Assembly (NCBI RefSeq): GCF_001411555.2
Contig: NC_049903.1
Span: forward strand, 32,918,145 to 32,982,144
DNA from: Juglans regia
Lineage: Eukaryota; Streptophyta; Magnoliopsida; Fagales; Juglandaceae
Length of the DNA: 64,000 bases
Direction of reading: 5' to 3'
Below are positions 37,975 to 50,500 of this stretch, one piece after another. Under the pieces are notes generated by a model. It saw only the letters and a program-made list of their open reading frames with translations. It was not told where the DNA came from and did not search any database. The position numbers were made by a program, and so were the translations under genes. Numbering within the stretch: position 1 is the stretch's first letter; each line of letters starts with the position of its first letter.

Positions 37975-40294
37975 AAGAAAACCTTAGCACCAGTCCATCC
38001 AATTTTACCCAATTAACAGCCCGCCAATAGTTAAGTGACACAAAGGCTTCCCACTACAACTATCATGGAGATGATGTGCATCTTAGCCCCCACTCTTTTC
38101 TCCCTTCAAACTCGTTTGTCCCTTTACAGATGAAAAGCTTGCTGCCCCTCCCTTTCATTTGCTTCCGGCTCTTTGCACCGTCGCCCAAGAGCAAAGTCAG
38201 TTCCTCCGCCACCATCTCAGCCCCTTCACATCTCTCTTGCACGGCTACCCCTTCGCACAATTTTGTCCCCTTCGCACGGCTTTCGCCCCTTCGTCCCGCA
38301 TGGCTGCCCCCTTTGCATCCCTCTCGCAAGGTTGCCCATTCACACAATGGCTGCCCCTTCATCCCCTCTCACATCCCTCTCGGCACGACTTGCCCCTTTG
38401 CTTTCCCTGGACCAGAACTAACCTCGAAGACCCTTGATCTGGTGACCCACTTGCGTCTCTCTCGAAGCCGACGACAAAGGATTGGTACCAACGACTGCCG
38501 AAGAAGACGCAACCCTCGAAACCTCTCTGGTATGCTATTTCCCAATGTGGTATACTCATTCATCCATGAACAACCAGCCTATACTATTTGATTTTTAAAA
38601 TTGATTTTGTTTGGTGCTTAAGATAATTATTCATTCGTAGGACTTCTTGTTTCTCTGTTGATAGCTATGAGCTAAGTTCTATGAATAATTTGTCTTATGA
38701 TTAGTTGGGTGCCATAGTTATTAGGTTGTACTGATGTGTTAAGATGCACTCATATATATTTAATTTGGAGGTGTCAACTAATTGATGAACTCCATTATGA
38801 TTTATGACCCACATGTCATAAATAGTTGTTGCGAGGGCTTTCATGGGTGTTGAAGACCTGACATGTACCACTTTTTTTTATCACTATCAAGTGTCTAAAC
38901 ATGTAGGATTAATGAGACGTTGGATTCGAATATGACTTGAGATGAGTTGAGATGGATTGTGAATAGTAATGAGATAAATTGTGAATAGTAGTGAGATTTG
39001 TGAGTTAAAGTTACTAAATAGTAATGAATAGTAGTGAGATGAGTTGAGATGAGCTGAGATGACTTGCGAATCCAAACGTAGATTACATGTACCTATGGGC
39101 TTGGGATGAAAATTCTATCATTGTAAGCTACAATGATTTTGGGTGTCTTGGAAACTAGTGGTGTCCCAACACATAAATTCCATACCAATGAAAGCCTCCA
39201 AAGGACCACTACTTGAAAAAGAAATCACATTTATTCCTCCATCCACATTCACTCCATATTGAATGTCTATACTTTTAGCCTCAAGTTCATCACTATTAAA
39301 ACAAGAAATTTATTCATTCCATATAAAACCACACCATTATAAATTTAGTAGTTATTCAAAATAGGGGTTTGAAAATTGAAGATGCTTAATTAATTTGTAG
39401 CTTGATGCTTCAAAGAAATATTATGCCCAACCAACCAAAAATATATATGCCACTCATTAATTAAAGAAAGTTACAGCTGGAATAGTCAAACTTCACTATA
39501 ATAATACAAAATTGAAAATGATGATTATAGATGGGAGGACTAATTTAAATGTTAGGGCAAGTAGATCAAGGACAGTTTGATCAACCACTACATAAATCTA
39601 GCTATAAGCCAAAGACCTTGACCTAGTCAATTGAAATTTGAGTAGGAGAGATTGATAAGATTTTGTGGGCATAGTTTCTTAAAAGAGAATACTTTAGAAT
39701 GTCGATTGAGTACTGGGAATGGTAAAAAATACCTGAGCAACTCCAATGTTAGTCATGAACAATCGTTAGTTGGCGACTAGGATGGTTGGCAATAGACCAA
39801 TGGTGGTAGAAATCGATGTGAAGGGGCAGCCATGCGATAGGGATGCGAAGGGATAGCCGTGCGAGAGGGGAACGAAGGGGTTGAAGCCGTGTGAAGGGCA
39901 CGAAGCCGTACGAAGGCGCAGTCATGTGAGAGGGATGCGAAGGGGATGAGAGTGCAAGATGAACTAGTGGCGGAAGAAATCTATGTGGGCGATAGTGGTG
40001 CAAAATCCGTGTGGGTGAGATGGTGGGAAACACCAAGGTAGGCAACAAACGGTCGGTGTTGGACTGAGATGGTGGTGGTGGAATTGACTTTGCTCTTGGG
40101 CGATGGTGTAAAGAGACGGAAGCAGATGAAAGGGAGGGGCAGCGAGCTTTTCTGGTCATGGGTGAAATCGAGCTTTTCTGCAAATGATGTTATTCTGTGT
40201 GATTGAGACTATTGTGTGATCTCTGACGTGGCAGCATATAAAAAGAGGGCTGCTATACTTCTAATATTAGCCTGACCACTTAGAAGCAGAACTG
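37975..40294 (-). mobile_element. Internally deleted MULE related to the FAR1-type MULE at 55421-62140
   Basis: 2.3 kb with long inverted ends of several hundred bp. GCTGCCCCTCCCTTTCAT and CGCCCAAGAGCAAAGTCA (about 38137-38200) recur inverted near 40080-40145. Its left end (CCTTAGCACCAGTC) parallels that of the larger MULE (CCTTAGAGCCAGTC). The interior at about 39150-39350 keeps a stretch matching the N-terminal transposase region at 60700-60900 (CTCCATCCACATTCACTCC in both). Probable 9-bp target duplication TTTCAGTT(A/T) at 37966-37974 and 40295-40303. Subterminal degenerate repeats of the CCCCTTCGCA type occupy 38220-38400 and, inverted, 39820-39960. No intact ORF; a MITE is nested at 38918. 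Confidence 0.75.
38918..39078. mobile_element. MITE nested in the deleted MULE
   Basis: Inverted ends CGTTGGATTCGAATATGACT and, from the right, CGTTTGGATTCGCAAGTCAT, with GAGATGAGTTGAGATG repeats inside. This GAGATGAG family is repeated across the window. Confidence 0.7.
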
Positions 40295-41331
40295 TTTCAG
40301 TTTTTGATCTGTTTCCCATCGAGTCAGATATTTAGTGACTCTTTTTTCTGTACACTCTAACTACAATGTTTTCAATGGATTACTGAAAGTTAGATAAAAC
40401 AATAATTAAAATGATTAAAATTAGAAGCACAAGATATAATAAATAAATAAAAATTGACCAATTTATTAAAAAAACAAACACATTAACTATATTATTGTTT
40501 TCAGCCACTATGTTTCAAATAGAATTATTTTTTATATATACACAAATTTTATAAATAAATTTATAGATTAACGTAATTTATGTTGCGTTTGAATAGTGAG
40601 ATAATATTAAATATTCTGTAAATAGTAGTAAAAAATAATAAAAAAGTATGATAAAATATTGACTAATAATAAATAGTAGTAAATAATAAATGAAAAGTAA
40701 TAATAAAATAATTAATAACCTTTAATATAATTTAGTTATTGCTATTGCAAATAAAATATGTCTACAGGCCGACCCTTCTCGGGTGGTTCCAATTTACCGT
40801 TAGATAAATGCTATCAGTTATTAATTATTCTCACATTTAATATTTATTTTTTTTTAAGATGTGGGGTGTTTTTTTTTACAATAAATCTTCACAATCTTAT
40901 CACATTTTACATTTTATATTTTTTTAAATTATTTTTTTTATCAAATATTTATTATATGAATAATGAATAAAAAATTTAAAATAATTAAAAAAGAAAAAAT
41001 TCAAAAAAATTTGTTTAAAAAATATTAAAAATTTTAAAAAATATGAATAGTGGAGGTTGTATAGTAAAATTTTTTTTTTAATAGGGGTGGGGTAGTGAAT
41101 TAAATAAGAAGAATTTTTCTTTACGAGAGCTTCAACAAAGTAAACGTAACAGTAAACGTAATCCGAGTACTAAGAAAACGCCATTTCGTTAATTTTTCAA
41201 ACATTTTTGCAGGAAGAAGTTATAGCTTATCAACTAAACCCAAAAGCTCACTCCTCTATCTTTCTCTCCGCCCTTGCCTGCTCGGAGTCTCTCTCTATTT
41301 CTCCCTGAGCTATTCAGAAGCTCAGTCTCCT
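40295..41331. other. Intergenic and CHLG promoter/5' UTR region
   Basis: AT-rich. About 40880-41080 is a degenerate relative of the MITE at 47424-47660 (GTGGAGGTTGTATAG end). From about 41200 the sequence becomes CT-rich (CTCTCTATTTCTCCC), as expected for a plant 5' leader. No clear TATA box seen. Confidence 0.45.
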
Positions 41332-44300
41332 ATGGCGTCAGTTCTGAACAACGTTTCTTCCGTTTGTTTGTCGAATCTCAACTCCAACCGACTTCGAACT
41401 CGGCCGCCCGTTTTGACACCGATTTCTGTGTCCTTCACCCGTGAGTTCCTTCAACCATAAATGCTCCGTTTGGTTGCCGAGAAAAACTTAGTAAAATAAA
41501 TGAAATTTTGGAATCTTAAACTACCGTTTCATATTGATCTCTTTGTCAGATTTTTGAAATTTTAATTCTACTTACTATACTTTTCTTAGCAACCAAAATT
41601 CGGCCTTTGGTTCAGTGCTCGAACTTAAGTTGCATGCTTTCTCGATACTGAGAGATTCTGCCAAATTTACAGGAAGGAGACTTACGATTAGAGCAGCGGA
41701 GACCGATGCAAACGAAGGTCTTTTGAGCTTCAATGATTTTGTCTTCTTTTTATAAATTTCTGGTTGTCAGCGAGAAATTGAAGTTAATATTAGTAGTTAG
41801 GAACTAGTTTCTCCATAAAATAGCAATTGATAATGAGGCAGTGCAAGGTCTTTATGGTAGCTATTATTTGTGTTTTCAGCAGTTAAATCTCAGGCACCAG
41901 ATAAGGCGCCAGCTGCTAGTGGTTCCAATTTCAACCAGCTTCTCGGCATCAAAGGAGCGGCGCAAGAAACTGTGAGGCGTGAGCTATATATTTTGACGTT
42001 AATTTCGTGTTCTCTAGGCATAACTTGAACCGGATCTTGAATGCTAATAGTTCCCATTTCAATTACAAATTTACAACTTTCATGCGGTGACTTGTTCGAG
42101 ATTTCCACTTTTCAAGTGTAATTATCACGACTTTACTGTAAATTTGTCTAATTTAATTTAGGCTTGGCTTTCTGCATGTACGTAGTGTATATGTATAATG
42201 TTATAGGCAACCATTTAAACTGGAGTAGACGTTGTGAACTTGTGATTTATATTTGCAGAATAAATGGAAGATCCGACTTCAACTTACAAAGCCTGTTACT
42301 TGGCCTCCACTTGTATGGGGAGTGGTTTGCGGAGCTGCTGCTTCAGGTACCATCTTTGCATACTGCAAAATCAGTAGCATCTTTTGTTAGGAATATTCTA
42401 ATCCTCGTATTAGGATTTTGTTGGTTTAGCCGTTGTCTTGTCGTCTTTTACTTGTTATTTCCAGTCAGTACAACTTGCAAGCAGACGATATATATGCTTT
42501 TCTCTACTAAATATTTCCCCGTCTTGGTACATTCACTTTTCGCATAGTCAGCCATGTGTTTTCCTAACTATCTGTGATAAATCCTGTCAAATTTTAGGCT
42601 TAGATCCATTTGCTATCCAAGAATTTTTCAATGCCTAAAATTTCTTATACACAAGACTATGTTTTTAATGTGTCCGTAGTGTGTCTGTGAGTATGCTTTC
42701 AATATTTTATTCTTCTGATTCGGTTTTTCTTGACGGCAGGAAATTTTCACTGGAACTTGGAGGATGTTGCCAAATCAATTGCTTGCATGATGATGTCTGG
42801 CCCATTTCTAACTGGTTATACACAGGTACAATTCTTGGAGATCTATCATAGGGCTCCACTTCCACTGCACAAGAGCTTCAACTCATCTAATGTAAACTTC
42901 TCTGATTGTTCCACGTTTCAGACTCTTAATGATTGGTATGACCGAGAAATTGATGCAATAAATGAACCTTATCGTCCAATTCCTTCGGGAGCTATATCTG
43001 AGAGTGAGGCATGTAACTTAACACTTTTTCCCCCCTTTTGGACTTGGCAATCTAATCAATTGCCTTGCATGCACACAAGTATTGCTGCATGGTTCACTTA
43101 TAATCATTTCCTTCTTTTTTGAAAATATTTCCTCAGGTCATTACACAAATTTGGTTGTTGCTTTTGGGAGGACTTGGCCTTGCTGGTCTTTTAGACATTT
43201 GGGTGGGTAATTTTAATGGGTTTTAGTTTTACTAATTATAGAAGTATTGAAGATGAATACCAGTTCCTGAGTCCTTGTTCTTTTTAGGCCGGGCACGACT
43301 TCCCTACAGTTTTTTACCTTGCTGTCGGCGGATCCTTACTTTCGTACATATACTCTGCTCCACCTCTAAAGGTGCTTAATTTTTTTGGTCATCCTTTTCA
43401 ATATGTCAAACCATTCTACTTTCCTTCATGTCTAGTGGAAAATCTGCTTAAACCATGACTGACTTCCAAATCTGGTTGCAGCTGAAACAGAATGGATGGG
43501 TTGGAAATTTTGCCCTGGGAGCAAGTTACATTAGTTTGCCCTGGTAAGAGCCTATATTTTACTGCCCTTGCTAATATAAATGTAGACAGACCCAGAGTTG
43601 TTAACATATATACTTCTTTCTTTCTTAAACTCATTTTCTATTCTTTTTTTTATCAGTAAATAGGAATTTTATTAAAAATAGGCGAAGCCAAGTTCACGGG
43701 ACATATACAAGAACCACACCTATGCATGATTGTCTAAAGATACAAGAAAATCATGTACGTTCATGCCATTAAAGTTTGTTACAATTGACCAATGGAATAA
43801 TGTATGACGAAAAAAAATTTCTAATCTCGTCCATTGTCTGTTCGCGATCCTCAAAACTCCGACCATTCCTCTCCATCCATATGCACCACCATAGGCAAAT
43901 CGGTATCATCTTTCACATAGCTGCGATTTGAGAGTTACCTCGAATGCCTCTCCAGCTGGCCAAAAAGTCAAACAACCCTTCTTGGCATTATCCAAAGGAG
44001 TCCCACTCTAGCAAATATATCATTCCATAAGCTCATGGCTACATCACAATGTAATAATGGTGATCCACAGACTCTCCCATTTTCTTACACATATAACACC
44101 AATCCAATACAATGAGTCAGCGTTTCCTTAGATTATCTCAGGTAAGAATCTTCCCTAGTGAAGCTGTCCATACAAAAAAAGAAGCTTTTAGGGGGGCCTC
44201 AGTCTTCCATATGTTCTTCCATGGGAATGTTCTTGTAGAGTGTGTCATGAGAGACTTATAGTACTACTATACAGTAAAATTCCCCTTTTTGGATTGTGAC

Positions 44301-46249
44301 CACATAATCTTATCCGCTCTTCCAGTTTCATTTTTCTATTCGTTTATACCTATCAAGAAAAAAGTGTTTAGTTGTAAGTGCTTTTTCACATGGTGCACGT
44401 GAGGAGGCCAGGATGTAAATGATGGATCTGAGCAAGTATTCCTTTTGTGATCAAATTGACTTTGAATTGCGATGGTAGTCAATACCAAGGTTTTTCCTCG
44501 GGAAAGTTACCACACCGTTTCTGGTTGTCCATTTCTTATAGCTGAGGATTCTTGAACTGGATATTTGTTACTTGTTTCTGGGTTGGATGTCTTTCAGGAA
44601 GGAAAGTCATTCAGGTTATAGGTTTAATTCTTCTCGATAGGGTGGCTCAAAAATGTTAATTCAATGCGAGTTTCATACAATGGACTAATAAAAAAAGATC
44701 ATAACTTCATAATTCTAATTTTTTGGGTGAATAAAGGACTTCCACCATGTTACATAACTAGTTTAAATTCAATCTCTTATTGACAGGTGGGCTGGTCAGG
44801 CTTTATTTGGGACACTTACACCAGACATAATTGTTCTGACTCTCTTGTATAGCATAGCCGGGGTAAGGTTTTTGGGAGTGTCTGTTTATGTATGTTAACT
44901 ATGTGATCCAATAATCAATATTTGATTATTGCTACATCACATTTCAGTTGGGTATTGCCATTGTCAATGACTTCAAAAGTGTTGAAGGAGATAGAGCTTT
45001 GGGACTTCAGGTACCTATATTGCCTCTTACGTTTTTGTAGTACAAATTCTTGCTGTGTTAGAAACACTTTATTGCCCATCCTTAGAAGTAGCTGCCACAT
45101 CCTTATGTATGGTAATGCTCTCTGAACAGTCACTTCCAGTTGCTTTTGGTGCTGAAACTGCTAAATGGATTTGTGTCGGCGCTATCGACATAACTCAGAT
45201 ATCTATAGCAGGTACGTTGTTTTTTACTATTTCTTTAACCATATTTATTTGGTGCTGGTATTATGTTGAAGTTTACCTTCCATTTTCAATAATGAATTGA
45301 TGATTGCAGGTTATCTGCTTGGGGTTGGTAAACCATACTATGCCTTAGCCTTGCTTGCTTTGATAATACCACAAGTCGTTTTTCAGGTAAAGCCATTACA
45401 CTTGTTCTCGATTGTAGAAATTTAAGGTTCGGCCTTGAATATTTAGTCCCTTTTTTTCATTCTAGTAAGTCTCAATTCAGGTATATCTTACTGAATTATT
45501 TTCTCCTTTGCTTCAAGTTATAATAGGTGCCATTCATGACAAGCATTATGCTGTTCTGATTATAGTGTATACTTATTTACAGTGGCATTTCTTTGTCATT
45601 ATTTTACAAAATAAGCACTCTGCTAATACCAATTTTGTGCACTGCAGTTTCAGTATTTTCTTAAAGATCCTGTCAAGTATGATGTCAAATATCAGGTACA
45701 TATTCATCATTGGGTACCGCCAGAATTTTCTGAAATGTGAACATACTGCTAGATCAAGTTCGTTGAGAATATTCCTTTTAATACAAACAACTTTTAGTGG
45801 ACATGAACTACTAAGTACTAGCAGACAATAGCTGTCTCATTGGTCAGATGCACCAGTAGAGCTTCCAGATTATAGATTCTGATTCTAGTCTATTATGACA
45901 TGTGTCATAACACGTCCAACCTCCAAAACGATCCAAACAGGTGCTCTATGGGTGACGTATTCAAAATAGTGTGGATTATAAATCCTTCATACTTCAGCAT
46001 CCTATACTCTCTAGATCTTTCCATGTGGGATTTGGGATCACCTTATGGTACTCCTAGATGTTGTGGCACAACCCAAGCAGGGTTTTTCAACCCAATACTG
46101 GTTTGCCCATTTAGGCATTCTGTTAAGCTGGTTATTATCCTTGGCAATATGGACTAAAATATAACTTCTTATATTTATTATTTCAGGCAAGCGCCCAGCC
46201 ATTTCTTGTGCTAGGTCTTTTGGTGACTGCTCTAGCAACCAGCCATTAG
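41332..46249 (+). CDS. CHLG: Chlorophyll synthase, plastid, 15 coding exons
   Basis: Prenyltransferase that attaches phytol (or geranylgeraniol) to chlorophyllide a in plastid membranes. Exons: 41332-41440, 41673-41717, 41880-41971, 42259-42346, 42740-42825, 42922-43008, 43137-43202, 43288-43371, 43482-43543, 44787-44862, 44948-45010, 45130-45211, 45310-45386, 45648-45695, 46187-46249 (1128 nt, 375 residues; Arabidopsis CHLG about 387). The Ser/Arg-rich start MASVLNNVSSVCLSN is a plastid transit peptide. The UbiA-type motif NDWYDREIDAINEP (N143-D151) binds prenyl diphosphate with Mg; a second acidic motif is DFKSVEGDR in exon 11. Several hydrophobic segments follow (e.g. LLLLGGLGLAGLLDIW). 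All introns are GT-AG except intron 6, which is GC-AG (donor 43009-43010). Exon 3 has a CAGCAG tandem acceptor. Intron 9 is enlarged by a LINE. No frame damage. Confidence 0.97.
43644..44327 (-). mobile_element. 5'-truncated LINE in CHLG intron 9
   Basis: Starts with poly-T on the plus strand, then the antisense LINE tail (TAGGAATTTTATTAAAAATA, about 43662). On the minus strand, about 43820-43900 reads like the C-terminal end of an L1-type reverse transcriptase protein (WMERNGRSFEDRE). It is flanked by a 13/14-bp target duplication, TCATTTTCTATTC (43631-43643) and TCATTTTTCTATTC (44328-44341), differing by one T. It lies antisense to CHLG. Dead by truncation. Confidence 0.82.
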
Positions 46250-47423
46250 TTTTTATCATGTACCACTTGCTAAATGCCGCAGCAAAGAGAGAAGACATGG
46301 ATGCAGAGTGAAAAGCCCTCTTAACAGGGGTTAAGGTGTGAAGCTACTCCTATCTAATAGAACAGTTTGTAAGCATGTTGTGCTGATTAAACTATATCAG
46401 AGTTTCCTCTTTTCCTCTTTGCCTGAAGAAAGATCAATGTAGGCTTTCCCAGTTTTGCTGCTTCTCTTGTAGCAGAAGGCAGACCTAGAAAGCAGTTGTT
46501 GTATATGTGGTGTTTGTTGTACCATTGTTCTTTGTTGATATCCTAATTTGCATTTCACGGATGCCTAAATAATGCAATCTTGATAGTACTCTAAATTCAG
46601 TTTTTCATTCAGTTTTGAAATGAGATTTTATCACATTTCTTAACGAGTTCATCCATCCTATCACGGCATTTTGTGGAATTTCAGAATTTAGATTTTTCAT
46701 TTTCTTAAAGTGTACTTTTTTATATTTCAGATGTGCCTCTTACCGTTGTTCTCCCTAGTCTTCTCTCTTGACCAATAAACTTTCAGATGGATTTCACTCC
46801 TGATTCCACTTGTCTGCTATTCTGCTCCGTGAAACAATAAACATGACTTTGGCTGAATGGAAAAACCATAATTCAATCTTGGAACCCATCATGTTGCGGT
46901 AATATTCAATGAGTGGGAGAAAATTAGTAGATACCATCTCATGTAATTAAAACTATTTACATAAACACTCATATTTAATTACATGGCATCTAGTGATAGG
47001 ATAGGAGTACTACGAATTCGTATTTGAGAAGTATTACAGCGTCAAAAAAAATTTACAAAAATAAATTTAAATTGACATGAATTTATGTGATACGTTAGAT
47101 TTACTTTATAATAAAAATAATTTTACAATCTAACATATCATATCAATGCACATTTATTTTGTTAAACCCTTTTGTGAGTGGGGTATTGAAAAGTTTTGAT
47201 TTGCAACCCCAAAAAGATTGTTGATATTCGATCTACTTTGGAGGCCAAAAGGCCCAACTGTAATGTTAAAACAAGGTTTTGAAAGAATCGCAACTCACAA
47301 GTTAGCTGAAAATCATTTCACCGACTTACCAAAGGCGCATCATTATGATGTTTTGTATCGATTTAGGTTTTCGTTTTTCTTTTTTTTAGTTATGTCATTT
47401 ACAAGTATAATGTGTAACATATT

Positions 47424-47660
47424 ATTTATTGCAAAAAATCTACTCAACTTCCTACTATTCATACAACCTCCATACTCTACATTATTTTTAATTTTTATTA
47501 TTTTTTTCTTTTATTAAATATTTATTATATAAATAATGAATAAAAAATTTAAAATAATTTAAAAAGAATAAACTCAAAAAAATATTAAAAATTTAAAAAA
47601 TTTAAAAAAGTGTGGAGTGTGGAGTGTGGTGGAGGTTGTGTAGCAAAGTTCTATTTATTG
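47424..47660. mobile_element. MITE with inverted CAACCTCCA ends
   Basis: Left part CTACTCAACTTCC...CATACAACCTCC; right part in reverse CTACACAACCTCCACCACAC. The AT-rich centre (TTTATTATATAAATAATGAA) also occurs at about 40940-40970, so this is a dispersed family. Confidence 0.6.
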
Positions 47661-49539
47661 TGAGACCCATTATATTTATAAGAAGAATTAAAGTATTAAT
47701 ATATTTTTATATAAATTGATGTGGCGGACTTTCACATGAGTAGTGTATTTGATGTGGCAATAGATACGCTTGCAAATAGATTCATTTATTTTTTAGATGT
47801 TTGGAGACTGCATTTAGGTAGTTATTATATGATAAGCATTGTGCATACACGTTAAAGATTGTCAATGCAGACAAGGAGACGAAAAGAAAGTTAGCTTCTG
47901 CTATGGAAAGTAAGATAGGCTATAGAGCCAACCGTTACACAGGGGCATTATGATGTGAAGAGGTCAACATCCTAAGATATTATGATGTCCTTTACCATTC
48001 TAAAAGCTTCTTGTTTGTTCCAAAAACCAAAAAGTGCAATTATCACTATAACATAGAAAATTACCTTATATGAATTAATGTGGCTTGGGAAAGTAGATTT
48101 GATGTATAACAAGAAGTTGTGCTATCTTGTAAGGTGATTTTTTATAACTCTTTATGGACCTATTTTTTTACAATGCCACGTATCACACAAATCATGCCAT
48201 TTTATAAGGTAGTTCTTTTTTTTTTATTTTTTTACAATTATATTTGTAAGGTAGTTAATTAGGTTTCTGTGAGATTTTTACAGGGAGTACATCCCATGGA
48301 TGAATCGGGTCTACCGCTAATTTTTTAGTTCATCACTATTAATTGAAAATACGTGGACTAATTACAAGCTCCTACGTGTCAACATTAATTTCTTAAAAAA
48401 ACCAAAACTATTTAACATAAATTGAAAGACAATTAAAAAAAAAAACCAAGTCAACCCATAATTATGTTTATTTCTCCCCTTTTAGATTTTATCTCGATTT
48501 TTGAGTTTTAGAAATTGTTCTCTATTGCAAAAAATGCGTACCGTTTCTCACGGAAGCCATTCGTGAAAAGAGTTTCTCGCTTCTTTAAGTGTAGGAGTCT
48601 TTAAAGTAGTCCACTCTGATTTATTCATCACATTCATCACGTTCATAAGACGTAGAAACTGATCTCATAAAAATTTGAGCACGTGGGACACGTAACACCG
48701 AAACTTGATGGAAGCTTCGGCTATAAATATAATGTTTGGTCCCCAGACTCACTCATTCAATTCCCTTCAGTCTTACACCATCTAAATAGAGTGAAGAAGA
48801 GTTTGGAAGTGCCAAACATCAGTGAGAAATGCAGCAAACTAGTAAATAGCATAAATAATTAGAGGTATTGTTCTTGGCATTAAAAACTATTGAATCTTGT
48901 TTCTAAAGTATTATTCTGCATTATAGAATCGTTTTTAATTTTACAAAAAATTATTTTATATTTATTTTAAAAAATTTTGTGCTTGGGCCATGTGTTTTTT
49001 TATTAACAGTAGTGGACGGAAAATTCTAAATTTCTCATACTGTAGGCTGTTATTTCTACAAAATTTCATAATAGAATAGAAGTGCTAGGTTTACAGCGAG
49101 TATCATAAACGAAAGACTTGCAACATAACGTGATTTAATTTGGTATGTTCACGACCGATTCCTCCACTAGGTAACTTAGGCCTAAGGCCCCTAGTTAAAG
49201 AGATCCCAAAAAAAATCTCTCAATCCTTCTAAAGTTAAAAAAAAAAAAAAAAAAAACCTACAATTAAAACATAAAATTGATTAATTTAATAGAGAATATC
49301 GACAATATTGAATGGATCATATTTAATTGGAAATATATGTAATTGATTTTTTATATTTATCTTTTTTTTCCTCTCAATACTCGTCTTTTAGTCAACTATC
49401 TCTTCCTGTATAGTTTTTCTTTTCTATTGAAACTCACAATCGATCGAGCTTAATTACCAAAAATGTACTCGTTGTAAGTGATTAGTATGCCTTTTATTTA
49501 TTTTAAATTCTATTATATTTGGAACATGAAGAATATTAT

Positions 49540-49740
49540 GTTTGGGGGGTGAGATGAGAATTTTGTGTTTTGTTTTGAAATTTAAAATATTATGTTTTAA
49601 TATTATTATTGTTTTGGGATTTGAAAAAGGTGTATTGGGATTTGAAAAAGTTAAATTGTTTATTATATTTTATATAAAGATTTGAAAAAAGTGTAATGAT
49701 GAGATGAGATGAGATGAGAATTTTGTGTTTTGTTTTGGTT
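49540..49740. mobile_element. GAGATGAG-family MITE
   Basis: GAGATGAGAATTTTGTG occurs at both ends as a direct repeat (about 49551 and 49706), with AAATTGTTTATTATATTTTA inside, a core shared with 26217 and 32064. Borders are approximate. Confidence 0.55.
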
Positions 49741-50323
49741 ACCAAACCTGCCCTTTATGTCTTGTCTATCTCTTTTTCATTTATTGTGTCCAGGTTGAAA
49801 CATGAAGAATGATTCCAAATTCTCATATTTTCTCCGTATGATAATAATTTTACATACCATCATTTTAAAGGTACATTTGCTTTCTCCTTATAAAATGTCT
49901 TTTTCAATTGTTCATAGAAAGGTTTTCATATAAATCTTTGAAGAAGCAGTAATCCACTTTTTTTTTCCCCCACCAAATACATGGTCGTTTTAGAATATTA
50001 TTTACAATAATGATCATAATTACTTCTAAAAAGCAATTTGAAAAGTTAAATTTGATAAAATAATCCTACCTAAATCCGATAGAGAATACCTTAGAGCCAG
50101 TCGAGCTTAGAAACGCATAAAAATAACCCGTCAATGATGTGATGCCACGTATGAGACACACACATTCACCTGTTATTTTGAGTTGCATACGATGAACGCC
50201 TCTAGTTATCATTCTCGTCTCCCCAGGATTCCCCCGGGACTCTTCAGTCTTTGTGTCGTCTTCATCGAATGCATTCGCTTTGTTGACCTAACCCCCCCTA
50301 ACCCCTCTATAGCATGAAATCAA

Positions 50324-50500
50324 AGCCCCTCTCAGCCCACCCCCTTTCTGTGACGGCCAATACCCTCTTCTGTGTCGTCTCCCCCCCGTGCCCTCCCTCT
50401 CTTCTGTGTGACCTAACCCAAAAAAAAAAAAAAAAAAAAATCGAAGCCCCTCTCAGCCCACCCCCTTTCTGTGACGACCAATACCCATCCATCTCGCAAC
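50324..50500. repeat. Subterminal direct repeats of the MULE, left end (block A)
   Basis: AAGCCCCTCTCAGCCCACCC followed by CCTTTCTGTGACG occurs at about 50324 and again at about 50446, separated by a C-rich stretch and an A-run of 20 or more. The same pair is in block B at about 55663 and 55767. Paired subterminal repeats are common binding arrays in MULE ends. Confidence 0.7.

Larger units (their letters stand above)
46250..49824. other. CHLG 3' UTR and intergenic DNA
   Basis: The first few hundred bases are likely CHLG 3' UTR (CT-mixed, low ORF content). The rest is AT-rich and holds two MITEs (47424-47660, 49540-49740). The unlinked ORF at 47218-47517 overlaps the MITE and is not credible. 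Confidence 0.5.

Noticed and set aside
38076..38591. 171-codon Pro/Ser-rich ORF and overlapping ORFs, with a mirror ORF at 39749-40183
   Set aside because: They coincide with the inverted ends and minisatellite of a MULE; the protein-like look comes from repeats.
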